Counted from the first letter of the stretch, positions 6,209 to 13,400 are shown. The stretch: DNA of 13,467 nucleotides from Methylibium sp031393925 (GCF_031393925.1 NZ_JANMWL010000087.1:1-13467), one strand, 5' to 3'. The notes: generated by a model from the sequence alone, not told the origin. Numbers and translations are program-made.

Positions 6209-8005
6209 TCAGATCACGGTGTCCCAAGGAGCGGACAGCCGCACCGCACCGTTGATCACGCCCACCATGGAGTAGGTCTGCGGGAAGTTGCCCCACAGCT
6301 CGCCGTTGCGCGGGTCGGTGTCTTCAGACAACAAGCCTAGCGAATTGCGTGCCGCGAGCATCGCTTCGAAGATTTCGCGCGCCTGTGCCTTGCGGCCAAT
6401 GCGCGCGAGCGCGTCGATGCGCCAGAACGCGCAGATGTTGAACGATGTCTCGGGCCGCCCGAAATCGTCGGCCGCCTCGTAGCGGCGCATGTAGGGGCCA
6501 TCGCACAGACTCGTCTCCAGCGCATCGACCGTGGCGATGAAGCGCGCGTCCTGCGGGTCGAGAAAGCCCACCTCGGCCATGAGCAGCACGCTGGCATCGA
6601 GGTCGTGGCCGCCTAGGCTCTCGGCAAAGGCCTTGCGCTTGTCGCTCCAGCCTTCGCGCAGGATGCGCTCGCGGATCGCATCGGCGCGCGTGCGCCACAT
6701 CGAATGGCGCTCGCCGAGCCCGAAGCGCGTGGCGATCTTGGCGAGGCGGTCGCAGGCGGCCCAGCTCATGAGCGCCGACGAGGTGTGCACGCGCGCGCGC
6801 GTGCGCAGCTCCCACATGCCGGCGTCGGGCTGGTCATGCACGGCCCAGGCGCGCTCGCCGACGGCTTCGAGCAGCGCGAAGTCGCTTGCGTCGGCGCCGC
6901 GGAACAGGCGCTTGTCGAAAAAGGATTGCGACGCACCAAGCACCACATTGCCGTAGACGTCGTGCTGCACATGCTCATGCGCCTGGTTGCCCACACGCAC
7001 CGGTGCCATGCCGCGGTAGCCGCGCAAGTGGTCAAGCTGGCGCTCGGGCATCTGCTTTTCCAGGCCCACGCCGTAGAGCGGCTGGATGTGGCCGCCCTTG
7101 GCGTCACGCACCACGTTGTGCAGCCAGCGCAGGTACTCCTCCATCGTCGCCACTTCCGACAGGCTGTTGAGCGCGCGCACCACGAAAAAAGCATCGCGCA
7201 GCCAGCAATAGCGGTAGTCCCAGTTGCGCTGGCTGTTCGGCGCCTCGGGAATGCTGGTGGTCATGGCCGCGACGATCGCACCCGTCTCCTCGTACAGACA
7301 CAGCTTGAGCGTGATGGCAGCGCGAATCACCGCGTCCTGCCACTCCAGCGGTAACGCCAGCGAGCGCGTCCAGCCGCGCCAGTAAAGCGCGGTCTGTTCC
7401 TCGAACCCGCGAGCCACCTCGCCGACGCCGCGCTCGAGCGTCTCGTCCGGGCCGAGCAGCAGGTTGAGCGGCTCGGCCAGCGAGAACCAGGTTTCGTCGT
7501 GGACGTAAATCACCGGCGCGTCGGTGGTGAGCCGCAGGTTGCCGTGGGGCATGGCGTAGCAAAGGTGGTGGCTGCCGCGCGCCACCGGCGGCACGGTGCG
7601 GCCCCAGTCGCCGCGCGGGCGCAAGCGCACGCGCACGCGCGGATGCCCCTGCAGCGCGCGCACGCGACGCACCAGCAGGGCCGGTCGGAACGAGCGTCCG
7701 CGGTTGAAGAAACGCGGCGCGAAGTCGACGATCTCGATGGCGTCGCCGTGGCCGTTGAAGAGGCGCGTGCGCAGAATCGCCGTGCCTTCGTCGTAGGCCT
7801 GCTCGCTACGAACGAGGTCTTCAATTTCAATCGAAAACGCACCGTCGGCGGGTATGCCCTCGGGCGAATCGATCAGCGCGTGAAACACCGGGTCGCTGTC
7901 GAAGCGCGGCAGGCAGCACCAGACGATGCACGCCTGCCGATCGACCAAGGCGCTGATCGCGCAGTTGCCGATCAGGCCCAGCTCGAGCGAAGCCGGCCGC
8001 GTCAC
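6209..8005 (-). CDS. Glycoside hydrolase family 15 protein (trehalase/glucoamylase-like)
   Basis: A 598-residue GH15 protein. An N-terminal beta-sandwich domain (about 1-230) opens with the family's LGLIGNCAISALVD and is followed by an (alpha/alpha)6 barrel. Barrel landmarks are NWDYRYCWLRDAFF at 261-274, PVRVGNQAHEHVQHDVYG at 335-352, DAGMWELR at 394-401 (candidate general acid E399), LLSEDTDP at 558-565 (candidate base E561) and ELWGNFPQTYSMVGVINGA at 569-587. There is no signal peptide, so it is cytoplasmic. The start is GTG at 8005, overlapping the otsB stop (GTGA) with GGGAG 7 bases upstream, so it is coupled to otsB. GH15 includes glucoamylases, glucodextranases and trehalases. Position between otsB and otsA suggests trehalose or a related glucoside as substrate, which is an inference from context. 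Confidence 0.92.
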   Translation of the reverse strand: MTRPASLELGLIGNCAISALVDRQACIVWCCLPRFDSDPVFHALIDSPEGIPADGAFSIEIEDLVRSEQAYDEGTAILRTRLFNGHGDAIEIVDFAPRFFNRGRSFRPALLVRRVRALQGHPRVRVRLRPRGDWGRTVPPVARGSHHLCYAMPHGNLRLTTDAPVIYVHDETWFSLAEPLNLLLGPDETLERGVGEVARGFEEQTALYWRGWTRSLALPLEWQDAVIRAAITLKLCLYEETGAIVAAMTTSIPEAPNSQRNWDYRYCWLRDAFFVVRALNSLSEVATMEEYLRWLHNVVRDAKGGHIQPLYGVGLEKQMPERQLDHLRGYRGMAPVRVGNQAHEHVQHDVYGNVVLGASQSFFDKRLFRGADASDFALLEAVGERAWAVHDQPDAGMWELRTRARVHTSSALMSWAACDRLAKIATRFGLGERHSMWRTRADAIRERILREGWSDKRKAFAESLGGHDLDASVLLMAEVGFLDPQDARFIATVDALETSLCDGPYMRRYEAADDFGRPETSFNICAFWRIDALARIGRKAQAREIFEAMLAARNSLGLLSEDTDPRNGELWGNFPQTYSMVGVINGAVRLSAPWDTVI

Positions 8006-8775
8006 CGCACCACTCCCGCGACGGCAAGTGGCGCCAAGGCGCTGGCCGCGGCTTCAAGCCAGCGGCGCACAGCCTCGGGGTCGGCGAGCCGGCAGCGCGC
8101 ACCGCTCGGTCCGTCGCCCACCTTCACACCGGTGCCGCCGGCCGCCTGAACCGCCGTGAAGCCGTCCTCATCGGTGGCGTCGTCGCCGATGAACAGCGGC
8201 TCACGCCCTGCAAACGCGGCGGACTCGAGGAATTCGCGCACCGCGTTGCCCTTGCTTGCGCGCCTGGGCTTGATCTCGACGACGCATTTGCCGATCAGCG
8301 CCACCCAATCGGCGTAGGGGCGTACCGCCGCCAACATCGCGTGGGCGCACACGTCGTCGAGGTGAGGCGCGCCGCGGTAGTGCAAGGCCAGCGCGGAAGG
8401 CTTGCGCTCGAGCTGCAGCGCCGGATAGCGCGCAAGCAACTGCTCAGCCGTGCGCAACACGTCCTCGGGCAGCGAGCCGGCCTGCACGCGCGTGCGGCCC
8501 TGGGCGTCCCGCCGCTCCACACCATGCACGCCCGCCGCCGGCAGACGCAGCGGCGCGAGCAGCCGGTCCAGTTCGGTCAACGGGCGGCCGCTGATGATCG
8601 CTACCGCGCCGCCCAGGGCGGCGTGCAGGCGCGCAACGGTCGGCACCACCCAATCGGCCACATGGACATCCTCGGGGCGGGGCGCGATGGCGGCGAGCGT
8701 TCCGTCGAAGTCCAGGAAGAGCGCGCTGCTCGGATGCAGCGCGGGCAACGGCGGGGGCAGGGAGGCTTCGGTCAC
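8002..8775 (-). CDS. otsB: Trehalose-6-phosphate phosphatase (HAD superfamily)
   Basis: OtsB removes phosphate from trehalose-6-phosphate. HAD motif I is LFLDFDGTLA just after the N terminus (nucleophile and acid/base Asp of DFDGT). It is followed by IISGRPLTELD, AGVHGVERRD, ALHYRGAP, KCVVEIKPRRASKGNAV and motif IV FIGDDATDEDGF, all in family order. I choose the GTG at 8775 (257 residues), because the protein then opens VTEASLPPPLPAL with the same spacing to DFDGT as E. coli OtsB. ATG codons at 8838 and 8829 would add 18-21 residues without family support, and none of the starts has a strong Shine-Dalgarno sequence. The stop overlaps the GH15 GTG by 4 bp. The gene begins 101 bp after the exporter stop on the same strand, and I see no convincing promoter or terminator in that gap, so readthrough is possible. 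Confidence 0.93.
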   Translation of the reverse strand: MTEASLPPPLPALHPSSALFLDFDGTLAAIAPRPEDVHVADWVVPTVARLHAALGGAVAIISGRPLTELDRLLAPLRLPAAGVHGVERRDAQGRTRVQAGSLPEDVLRTAEQLLARYPALQLERKPSALALHYRGAPHLDDVCAHAMLAAVRPYADWVALIGKCVVEIKPRRASKGNAVREFLESAAFAGREPLFIGDDATDEDGFTAVQAAGGTGVKVGDGPSGARCRLADPEAVRRWLEAAASALAPLAVAGVVR

Positions 8776-8826
8776 CCAGGCACCGTAACAAATAACCGCT
8801 CCGTCCGTCGTAACGCATGGTGAAGG

Positions 8827-8847
8827 CATGCCCAGCATGGCGGCATG
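8827..8847. repeat. Short inverted repeat between exporter and otsB
   Basis: CATGCC and GGCATG form 6-base arms around a 9-base spacer in the 101 bp between the exporter stop (8877) and the preferred otsB start (8775). A second small GC hairpin (CCCG/CGGG around a TGCG loop) lies at about 8859-8870, just after the exporter stop. Neither has a T-tract. They may weakly separate the two operons or be incidental. Confidence 0.25.
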
Positions 8848-8876
8848 ACCGCTGCGCCCGTGCGCGGGGCAAGCCT

Positions 8877-11015
8877 TCAGAGGCCGGTGTCGGCCTGCTG
8901 CGCAGTCACCACGCTGCGCAGGTCTTGCGCGACGCGCCCGCCCTGCAGCACGATCACCCGGCTCGCCGAGGCTATCGTCTCGGGGCGATGGGCCACGATC
9001 ACCCGGGTGATGTTGAGGCCGCGGATCGCCTGGTTGACCAGCCGCTCGCGATCGACATCAAGCGCGCTGGTGGCCTCGTCGAGGAACAGGATACGCGGGC
9101 GCTTGTAGAGCGCTCGCGCCAGCAGGATGCGTTGTCGCTGGCCACCCGAGAGGCTAGCGCCCATGTCGCCGATCAGCGTGTGGTAGCCCATCGGCAGGGC
9201 TTCGATTTCGTCGTTCACGCAAGCCAGCCGCGCGCACTGTTCGACACGCGCCGAATCAGCCTCGGTGTCGAAGAAGCCGATGTTGTCGGCGATCGAGCCT
9301 GCAAACAGCTGGTCGTCCTGCATCACGGTGCCGATCATGTCGCGCCAGCGTGCCAGCCCCAGTTGGGCAAGCGGCACGCCGCCGACCTTGACCTCGCCCA
9401 GCTGCGGCGCGTGAATGCCGAGCATGAGCTTGACCAGGGTCGTCTTGCCGCAACCCGACGGCCCGACGATTGCAACCGCTTCGCCGGGCTCGATGACGAG
9501 GTCGACACCCTTCAGCACATCGGGCTCGGTGTCGGCGTAGCGAAACACCACACCTCTCAGTTCCAGGCGCGGCGCAATCTCGCGCGCCGCATGCAGGCCT
9601 TCGGTCTGCGCCTCCGGCGCGGTGAGCACGATGTCGGCCAGCCGCTCACCCTGCAGGCGCAGCATTTTTAGTTCGACTATCTTGTCGATCAGTCCGCTGA
9701 CGCGCTGCGCGAACTGCTCCTTGAAAGCCAGGAAGGCGAACAGCATGCCGACCGTGAAGCGCTGGTCCATCACCAGCAGGGCGCCGATGCCGATGACGGC
9801 AATGCGCTCCAGGCCGAATACGAGCTTGTTGAGCACGCCGAAGGCCAGGTCGAGCTTGCGCGTGGCGATATCGGCGTTCATCGCGTCGACCACCAGGTTC
9901 ATGAAGCGCGCGCGGCGCTCGTCCTGGCGGTTGAACAGCTTGATCGCCTGCACGCCGCGTAGCGACTCGAGGAAATGCGTCGAGCGCTTGGCGTCATGGA
10001 CGATCGCCTCTTCGGTGGCCTCGCGCAGCGGCGCGAAGAAGGCCCAGCGCAGCAGCGCATAGACGGCAACGGCGCCGAGCGCGATCGCGGTCAACATGCC
10101 GCTGTAGACCCACATCATCGCCAGCGTGGCGACGACCAGCAGGCCGTCGAGCACCGCCTCGATGAAGCTGGTGGTGAGCGTCTGCTGGATCTTCTGGATG
10201 GCGCCGAAACGCGACATCACATCGCCTGCGTGGCGCTTTTCGAACCACGCCACCGGCAGGCGCATGAGGTGCGCGAAGACGTTGCCGAGCCACTGCAGGT
10301 TGAGCGTGCTCGACAGGTAGAGCACCGCCCAGGAACGCAGGGCGCCGGTGGCCACCTGCAAGGCGACCAGGAGACCGAAACCGATGACCAGCGTGACCAG
10401 CAGGTCGCGGTCGGCGCTGAGCAGCGCGCCGTCGACGACCCACTGCAGGAAGAACGGCCCGAGCAGCATGAACACCTCGAGCACCAGGGCCAGCACGAAG
10501 ATCTGCCCCAGCGAGCGCTTGAGTCCGCGCACCGGCCCGAGCAACTGGCGCAAGCCGACGTGCTGGCGCTCGGTCTTGGCCTCGAAGTCGGCGCCGGGCG
10601 TGAGCTCGAGCACCACACCGGTGAAGTGGCGCGACACCTCGGCCAGCGGCATGCGCCGCACGCCGCGCGCCGGATCGTGAATCACCGCGATTCCGCGCCG
10701 CACCGCGGCCAGCACCACGAAGTGGTTGAGGTCCCAATGCAGGATGCACGGCAGCTGCAATTGAGCCAGGTGATCGAGTTCGGCGCGCAGCGGGCGCGCG
10801 TTGAGCTGCAAGGCGCCCGCCATGCGCACCAGGTCGGCGAGCGTGGCGCCCTTGAGCGAGAGCGAAAAACGCTGGCGCAAGGTCGGCAGGTCGCTCCGGT
10901 GGCCATGGTGCGCGGCCACCATCGCCAAGCACGCCAGGCCGCATTCGGCCGCCTCGGTCTGCAGCACGGTGGCCAGGCGCCGCGCGCCGAAACCGAGTCG
11001 CAAAGCGTCGAGCAT
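8877..11015 (-). CDS. Peptidase-containing ABC exporter (C39, CvaB/ComA-like)
   Basis: A 712-residue inner-membrane transporter that cleaves leader peptides after a double glycine and exports the product. The N-terminal C39 peptidase domain spans about residues 12-135. It has the oxyanion Gln and catalytic Cys in LQTEAAECGLACL (Q19, C25), the His in LNHFVVL (H98) and the Asp in IHDPARG (D114), so the protease looks intact. The transmembrane domain covers about 165-440 with six expected helices. The nucleotide-binding domain has Walker A GPSGCGKT at 518-525, Q-loop Q566, signature LSGGQ at 622-626, Walker B ILFLDE at 642-647 and H-loop H676. The ATG lies 9 bp after the stop of the HlyD-family gene, so the two are co-transcribed. 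The family is that of CvaB (colicin V) and ComA. The likely cargo is the small double-glycine peptide encoded at 12566-12402. An outer-membrane TolC-type partner is not in the window. Confidence 0.96.
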   Translation of the reverse strand: MLDALRLGFGARRLATVLQTEAAECGLACLAMVAAHHGHRSDLPTLRQRFSLSLKGATLADLVRMAGALQLNARPLRAELDHLAQLQLPCILHWDLNHFVVLAAVRRGIAVIHDPARGVRRMPLAEVSRHFTGVVLELTPGADFEAKTERQHVGLRQLLGPVRGLKRSLGQIFVLALVLEVFMLLGPFFLQWVVDGALLSADRDLLVTLVIGFGLLVALQVATGALRSWAVLYLSSTLNLQWLGNVFAHLMRLPVAWFEKRHAGDVMSRFGAIQKIQQTLTTSFIEAVLDGLLVVATLAMMWVYSGMLTAIALGAVAVYALLRWAFFAPLREATEEAIVHDAKRSTHFLESLRGVQAIKLFNRQDERRARFMNLVVDAMNADIATRKLDLAFGVLNKLVFGLERIAVIGIGALLVMDQRFTVGMLFAFLAFKEQFAQRVSGLIDKIVELKMLRLQGERLADIVLTAPEAQTEGLHAAREIAPRLELRGVVFRYADTEPDVLKGVDLVIEPGEAVAIVGPSGCGKTTLVKLMLGIHAPQLGEVKVGGVPLAQLGLARWRDMIGTVMQDDQLFAGSIADNIGFFDTEADSARVEQCARLACVNDEIEALPMGYHTLIGDMGASLSGGQRQRILLARALYKRPRILFLDEATSALDVDRERLVNQAIRGLNITRVIVAHRPETIASASRVIVLQGGRVAQDLRSVVTAQQADTGL

Positions 11016-11024
11016 GACGCTGCG

Positions 11025-12314
11025 TCAGTTGCGCTCGACAGGCGCAACGCGGCCGGTCAAGCCCAGCAAGGGCTCGAACAGCCATTCGATGAGCCGGCGC
11101 CGGTCGAGCTGCACATCGGCCTCGAGCTGCATGCCGGCGACCAACGGCTGGCGCTTGCCATAAGCGTCGACGCTTTGCCGATCGAGCGCAACGGTGATGC
11201 GATACAGCGGTTCTCCATTGACGGTGGAGTAGTTATTGGCGACGCCGGCCAGGGGCACCGCCGACAGCTCGCTGGCCTGCAACGGGGTGCGCGCCACCTG
11301 CAACACCTGCCCGGTCTGATGGCCGAACTTCTGATACGGATAGGCCTGGTAGCGCAGCAGTACCGACTGCTGTGGTTGCACGAAACCCAGCGCGCTGGAC
11401 GGTGCGTAGAGATGGGCCTGCAGCTTCGCGTCAACCGGCACCAGACTGGCCAGCGCCACCGTCGGCGACACCGCCTGGCCAGGCTCGGCCAGCACCGTGC
11501 CCAGCACGCCGTCGGCCGGCGCTCGCACCACGATTTGCTGGCGCGCCTGCGTTTCGGCGGCCTGCTGCGCAATGCCGGCCAAGTCTCGCTCCAGCTCGCC
11601 GGCAAGGGCCTGGGCACGCAGCGGCAGCTCGCGCCGCTGCGCTTCTAGCGTGCCGATCTCACGCAGCTGCGCTGCGCGCTGCCGTTCCAGCCCCTGCAAC
11701 TGCGCCTGCACGGCGAGCACCTCTTCCGACTTGGCTTGCAGCTGCGCCGAAGAGATGAAGTTGTCGGCGCGCAGTGACTCGAAGCGCGCCAAGGCCTGCT
11801 GAGTCAAGGCCAGGCGCTGGCGATGCAGCTGCGCTTCGCCTTCGAGCTGAGCGAGCTCGCCGTGCCGGTCCGCCAACTGGCGCTCGAGCGCGCTGCGCTG
11901 CGCACCGAGCAAATCGGATTGCTGCTGCACCACGCCCTGCAGGCTGCGCTGCTTGACCGCCAGACTGCGCTGCACCGAGGCCTGCACGTCGCCGCTCGCG
12001 GTCGCACGGTCGACCGACAACACAAACAGGACGTCGCCGCGTTTGACCGCCTGCCCCTCACGCGCATGGCGCTCCAGCACCGTCGCCGACTCCGGCGGCA
12101 GCAGGCGCAACACGCCGAGATCGGGCACCAGCACGCCAGCCACCCGCGCCTTGCGGGTGTACTCGCCAAGGCACAGATAGCCAACGACCAACACCGCCGC
12201 AGCGACGGCGCAAGCTGTCAGCAACGAAAGCGACAGCGGCCGGATGAGCTGAACACCACCGAGCCAAGCTTGCTGGCGGGCGTCGAGAACTTCGGGGCGA
12301 AACAGAGAGGGCAT
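11025..12314 (-). CDS. HlyD/CvaA-family periplasmic adaptor (membrane fusion) protein
   Basis: A 429-residue adaptor from the ATG at 12314; an in-frame GTG at 12344 would add 10 residues that look unlike the family. A short cytoplasmic segment containing LFRPEVLDARQ leads to one transmembrane helix at about 27-50. The first lipoyl half-motif follows (AGVLVPDLGVLRLL to VKRGDVLFVL, about 59-99), then a long Gln/Glu/Arg/Leu-rich alpha-helical coiled-coil hairpin at about 102-258. The second lipoyl half (VVRAPADGVLGTVLAEPGQAV, about 262-282) and a C-terminal beta-barrel region come next. In type I-like export systems this protein links the inner-membrane ABC exporter to an outer-membrane TolC channel. 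It sits directly upstream of the exporter gene with a 9 bp gap, like cvaA-cvaB. The Shine-Dalgarno sequence is weak, and a GC-rich hairpin lies about 50 bases upstream. Confidence 0.94.
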   Translation of the reverse strand: MPSLFRPEVLDARQQAWLGGVQLIRPLSLSLLTACAVAAAVLVVGYLCLGEYTRKARVAGVLVPDLGVLRLLPPESATVLERHAREGQAVKRGDVLFVLSVDRATASGDVQASVQRSLAVKQRSLQGVVQQQSDLLGAQRSALERQLADRHGELAQLEGEAQLHRQRLALTQQALARFESLRADNFISSAQLQAKSEEVLAVQAQLQGLERQRAAQLREIGTLEAQRRELPLRAQALAGELERDLAGIAQQAAETQARQQIVVRAPADGVLGTVLAEPGQAVSPTVALASLVPVDAKLQAHLYAPSSALGFVQPQQSVLLRYQAYPYQKFGHQTGQVLQVARTPLQASELSAVPLAGVANNYSTVNGEPLYRITVALDRQSVDAYGKRQPLVAGMQLEADVQLDRRRLIEWLFEPLLGLTGRVAPVERN

Positions 12315-12364
12315 GCCTACGCAGCAAACTCTCTGCACGCCCACGAGATACGCCGCGCGTTGAG

Positions 12365-12380
12365 GCGGGCCGCCGCCCGC
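12365..12380 (-). promoter_or_regulatory. GC-rich stem-loop between the peptide gene and hlyD-type gene
   Basis: GCGGGC and GCCCGC form a 6-bp all-GC stem with a 4-base loop in the 87 bp between the peptide stop (12402) and the adaptor ATG (12314). One G-U and one A-T pair can extend the stem. No T-run follows on the minus strand. It could attenuate transcription or stabilise the upstream peptide message so that peptide exceeds transporter. This is inference from position. Confidence 0.4.
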
Positions 12381-12401
12381 TTCAGCAGCGACTGTTCGGG
12401 C

Positions 12402-12566
12402 TTACCAACCGCGGCCAGGAGCCGGCGTGACACCGCCGCCCACCAGTGAAAGCAATTCCGAGCCAAGCAAGAAAGGCTGTGTTTGAACCTGAGCCTCTTG
12501 TTGGCTCGCGTCGGTCGAGCAGACATCGGACGACGAATCTTGCGCGAGTTGGCGGATGTTTTGCAC
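12402..12566 (-). CDS. Small double-glycine leader peptide precursor (54 aa), probable cargo of the adjacent exporter
   Basis: A small gene with a GTG start and GGAG exactly 6 bases upstream (12576-12573). The first 30 residues are polar and Gln/Ser/Asp-rich (MQNIRQLAQDSSSDV and onward). Then come PFLLGSELLSLVGGG and the C terminus VTPAPGRGW. Counting the last two glycines of GGG (43-45) as -2/-1 places Val at -4, Leu at -7 and Leu at -12, which resembles class II bacteriocin leaders (LSxxELxxVxGG); the usual Glu at -8 is at -9. Cleavage would free a 9-residue core (or 10 if cut one residue earlier). Context supports the call: a lux-box-like site and LuxR gene lie upstream, and an adaptor plus C39-peptidase exporter downstream. 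A longer frame using a TTG at 12650 would start inside the lux box and is unlikely. Competing ORFs here have poor codon bias. The function (signal, toxin or other) is unknown. Confidence 0.7.
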   Translation of the reverse strand: MQNIRQLAQDSSSDVCSTDASQQEAQVQTQPFLLGSELLSLVGGGVTPAPGRGW

Positions 12567-12624
12567 AGTGGGCTCCAGTCGGGTAAGGCACCTAGAAGCA
12601 GGTGCGATAACCGAATTGAAGCAG

Positions 12625-12640
12625 CCCCTAGCTCTAGGGG
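12625..12640. promoter_or_regulatory. Perfect 7-bp-arm palindrome next to the lux box
   Basis: CCCCTAG and CTAGGGG are separated by CT. The element begins one base after the lux-box-like site and lies about 60 bases upstream of the peptide start. As DNA it looks like a dimeric regulator operator overlapping the expected promoter. As RNA it would fold as a 6-bp stem with a GAGC loop, without a following U-run, so it is a poor terminator for the luxR gene. Confidence 0.55.
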
Positions 12641-12641
12641 G

Positions 12642-12661
12642 AACTGACAACTCTTACAGGT
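12642..12661 (-). promoter_or_regulatory. lux box upstream of the peptide-export operon
   Basis: The minus strand reads ACCTGTAAGAGTTGTCAGTT, an imperfect 20-bp inverted repeat with the CTG-N10-CAG pattern of LuxR-family operators. As I recall the Burkholderia cepI lux box (CCCTGTAAGAGTTACCAGTT), the two agree at about 17 of 20 positions. The box contains TTGTCA, a 5 of 6 match to a -35 element. It sits 25 bp after the luxR stop codon and about 75 bp before the peptide GTG. I could not place a convincing -10 hexamer. Confidence 0.75.
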
Positions 12662-12686
12662 ACAGGGAAAACCCATCCAAACCCGC

Positions 12687-13400
12687 TTAGCGGAGCAGCC
12701 CAAGCCTCAATGCCTTTAGCACTGCTTGATGCTTGTTGTTGCATCCCAGTTTATGCATCGCGTTGCTGACATGCAAAACGGCCGTCCGTTCGGCGATACC
12801 CATGATCGAGCCGACCTCCCAAGCGGTTTTTCCTTCCATCGTCCAGCGCAAGCTGTCGAGTTCGCGAGGGGTCAAGTTGGGTCGCTCCGGCTGAAGATGT
12901 TGAGGCACCAACACACGCATTGCCGTGTCCTGCGCATGAACTGCAAAAAGCTGAAGATCCGCCACCAAGCGCGTAATCTCGATCGGGTCTTTGGGCAGCG
13001 CCTGATCGCGATCAACACCAATCATGAAGTGGCGTCCCTCTGGCATATGAAGCGCCAAGCAGATGCCGGTTCGATATCCGAAGCGCGCTTGCGCCTCCCA
13101 TTTGCCGGCTTGACCAGCGGACACATAGGTGCTCTGGTCCCAGATGATGGGCACGCTATGACGCTTGCAATGCTGAAGAACAGGATCCAGACGCCATCCT
13201 TCGGGGTCATCCAGCGTTTCGCTGAAAGCCGCTGGCGCATTGTTAACAGCAACGAATTCGGTTTCCCCGATCGGGTGGTCCACGACCGTGACCGCCGACA
13301 TAGTCTCGAAGCCCAGCTGCTTCGTAAAGCGCATCACTTCCCCACGAAACTCATCGCGGCTCTTCGCTTCCAACACCGATTGATAGCTGCCCTGCAGCAT
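12687..13400 (-). CDS. LuxR-family regulator with autoinducer-binding and GerE-type HTH domains
   Basis: A 237-residue LuxR-type transcription factor with an N-terminal autoinducer-binding domain (about 15-160) and a C-terminal LuxR/GerE HTH (about 174-235, NLTPRELDSLRW to LRLGLLR). A gapless alignment to TraR's key positions gives D70 as D72, P71 as P73 and W85 as W87. W57 becomes F59 and Y61 becomes L63. The conserved Gly in FGYRTG is present. The DNA-binding domain is complete and typical of regulators such as CepR. The ATG at 13400 has GGGA 9 bases upstream. No luxI synthase gene is visible, so within this window it is a solo. It is flanked by two similar lux boxes, suggesting autoregulation and control of the downstream peptide-export genes. 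Its GC content (about 47-60% in sampled lines) is lower than that of the flanking operons, hinting at acquisition by transfer. Confidence 0.93.
   Translation of the reverse strand: MLQGSYQSVLEAKSRDEFRGEVMRFTKQLGFETMSAVTVVDHPIGETEFVAVNNAPAAFSETLDDPEGWRLDPVLQHCKRHSVPIIWDQSTYVSAGQAGKWEAQARFGYRTGICLALHMPEGRHFMIGVDRDQALPKDPIEITRLVADLQLFAVHAQDTAMRVLVPQHLQPERPNLTPRELDSLRWTMEGKTAWEVGSIMGIAERTAVLHVSNAMHKLGCNNKHQAVLKALRLGLLR

Noticed and set aside
4513..6255. Very long open frame (580 codons) on the plus strand opposite otsA and overlapping the SDR gene
   Set aside because: It is antisense to a motif-complete otsA and overlaps the end of the SDR gene in another frame. Its composition (His/Gln/Arg/Val-rich, no domain) is the typical mirror of a GC-rich gene.
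6788..6808. Alternating CG run (CACGCGCGCGCGTGCGC) as a possible regulatory or Z-DNA element
   Set aside because: It lies in the middle of the GH15 coding sequence and is explained by Arg/Ala codons (RTRARVHT). There is no sign of separate function.
9975..11648. 557-codon open frame on the plus strand opposite the exporter and adaptor genes
   Set aside because: It spans two well-supported genes on the other strand and has the His/Gln/Arg-rich composition of an antisense shadow, with no recognisable motif.
12382..12591. ATG-initiated 69-codon frame overlapping the peptide gene
   Set aside because: Its third positions are poorly GC-biased, it lacks any leader or domain pattern, and it competes with the better-supported GTG frame that has a GGAG at ideal spacing.
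12317..12703. 128-codon frame covering the whole regulator-adaptor gap
   Set aside because: It starts inside the regulator's stop region, reads through the lux box and palindrome, and looks random over most of its length. Only its last about 39 codons deserve a low-interest note.
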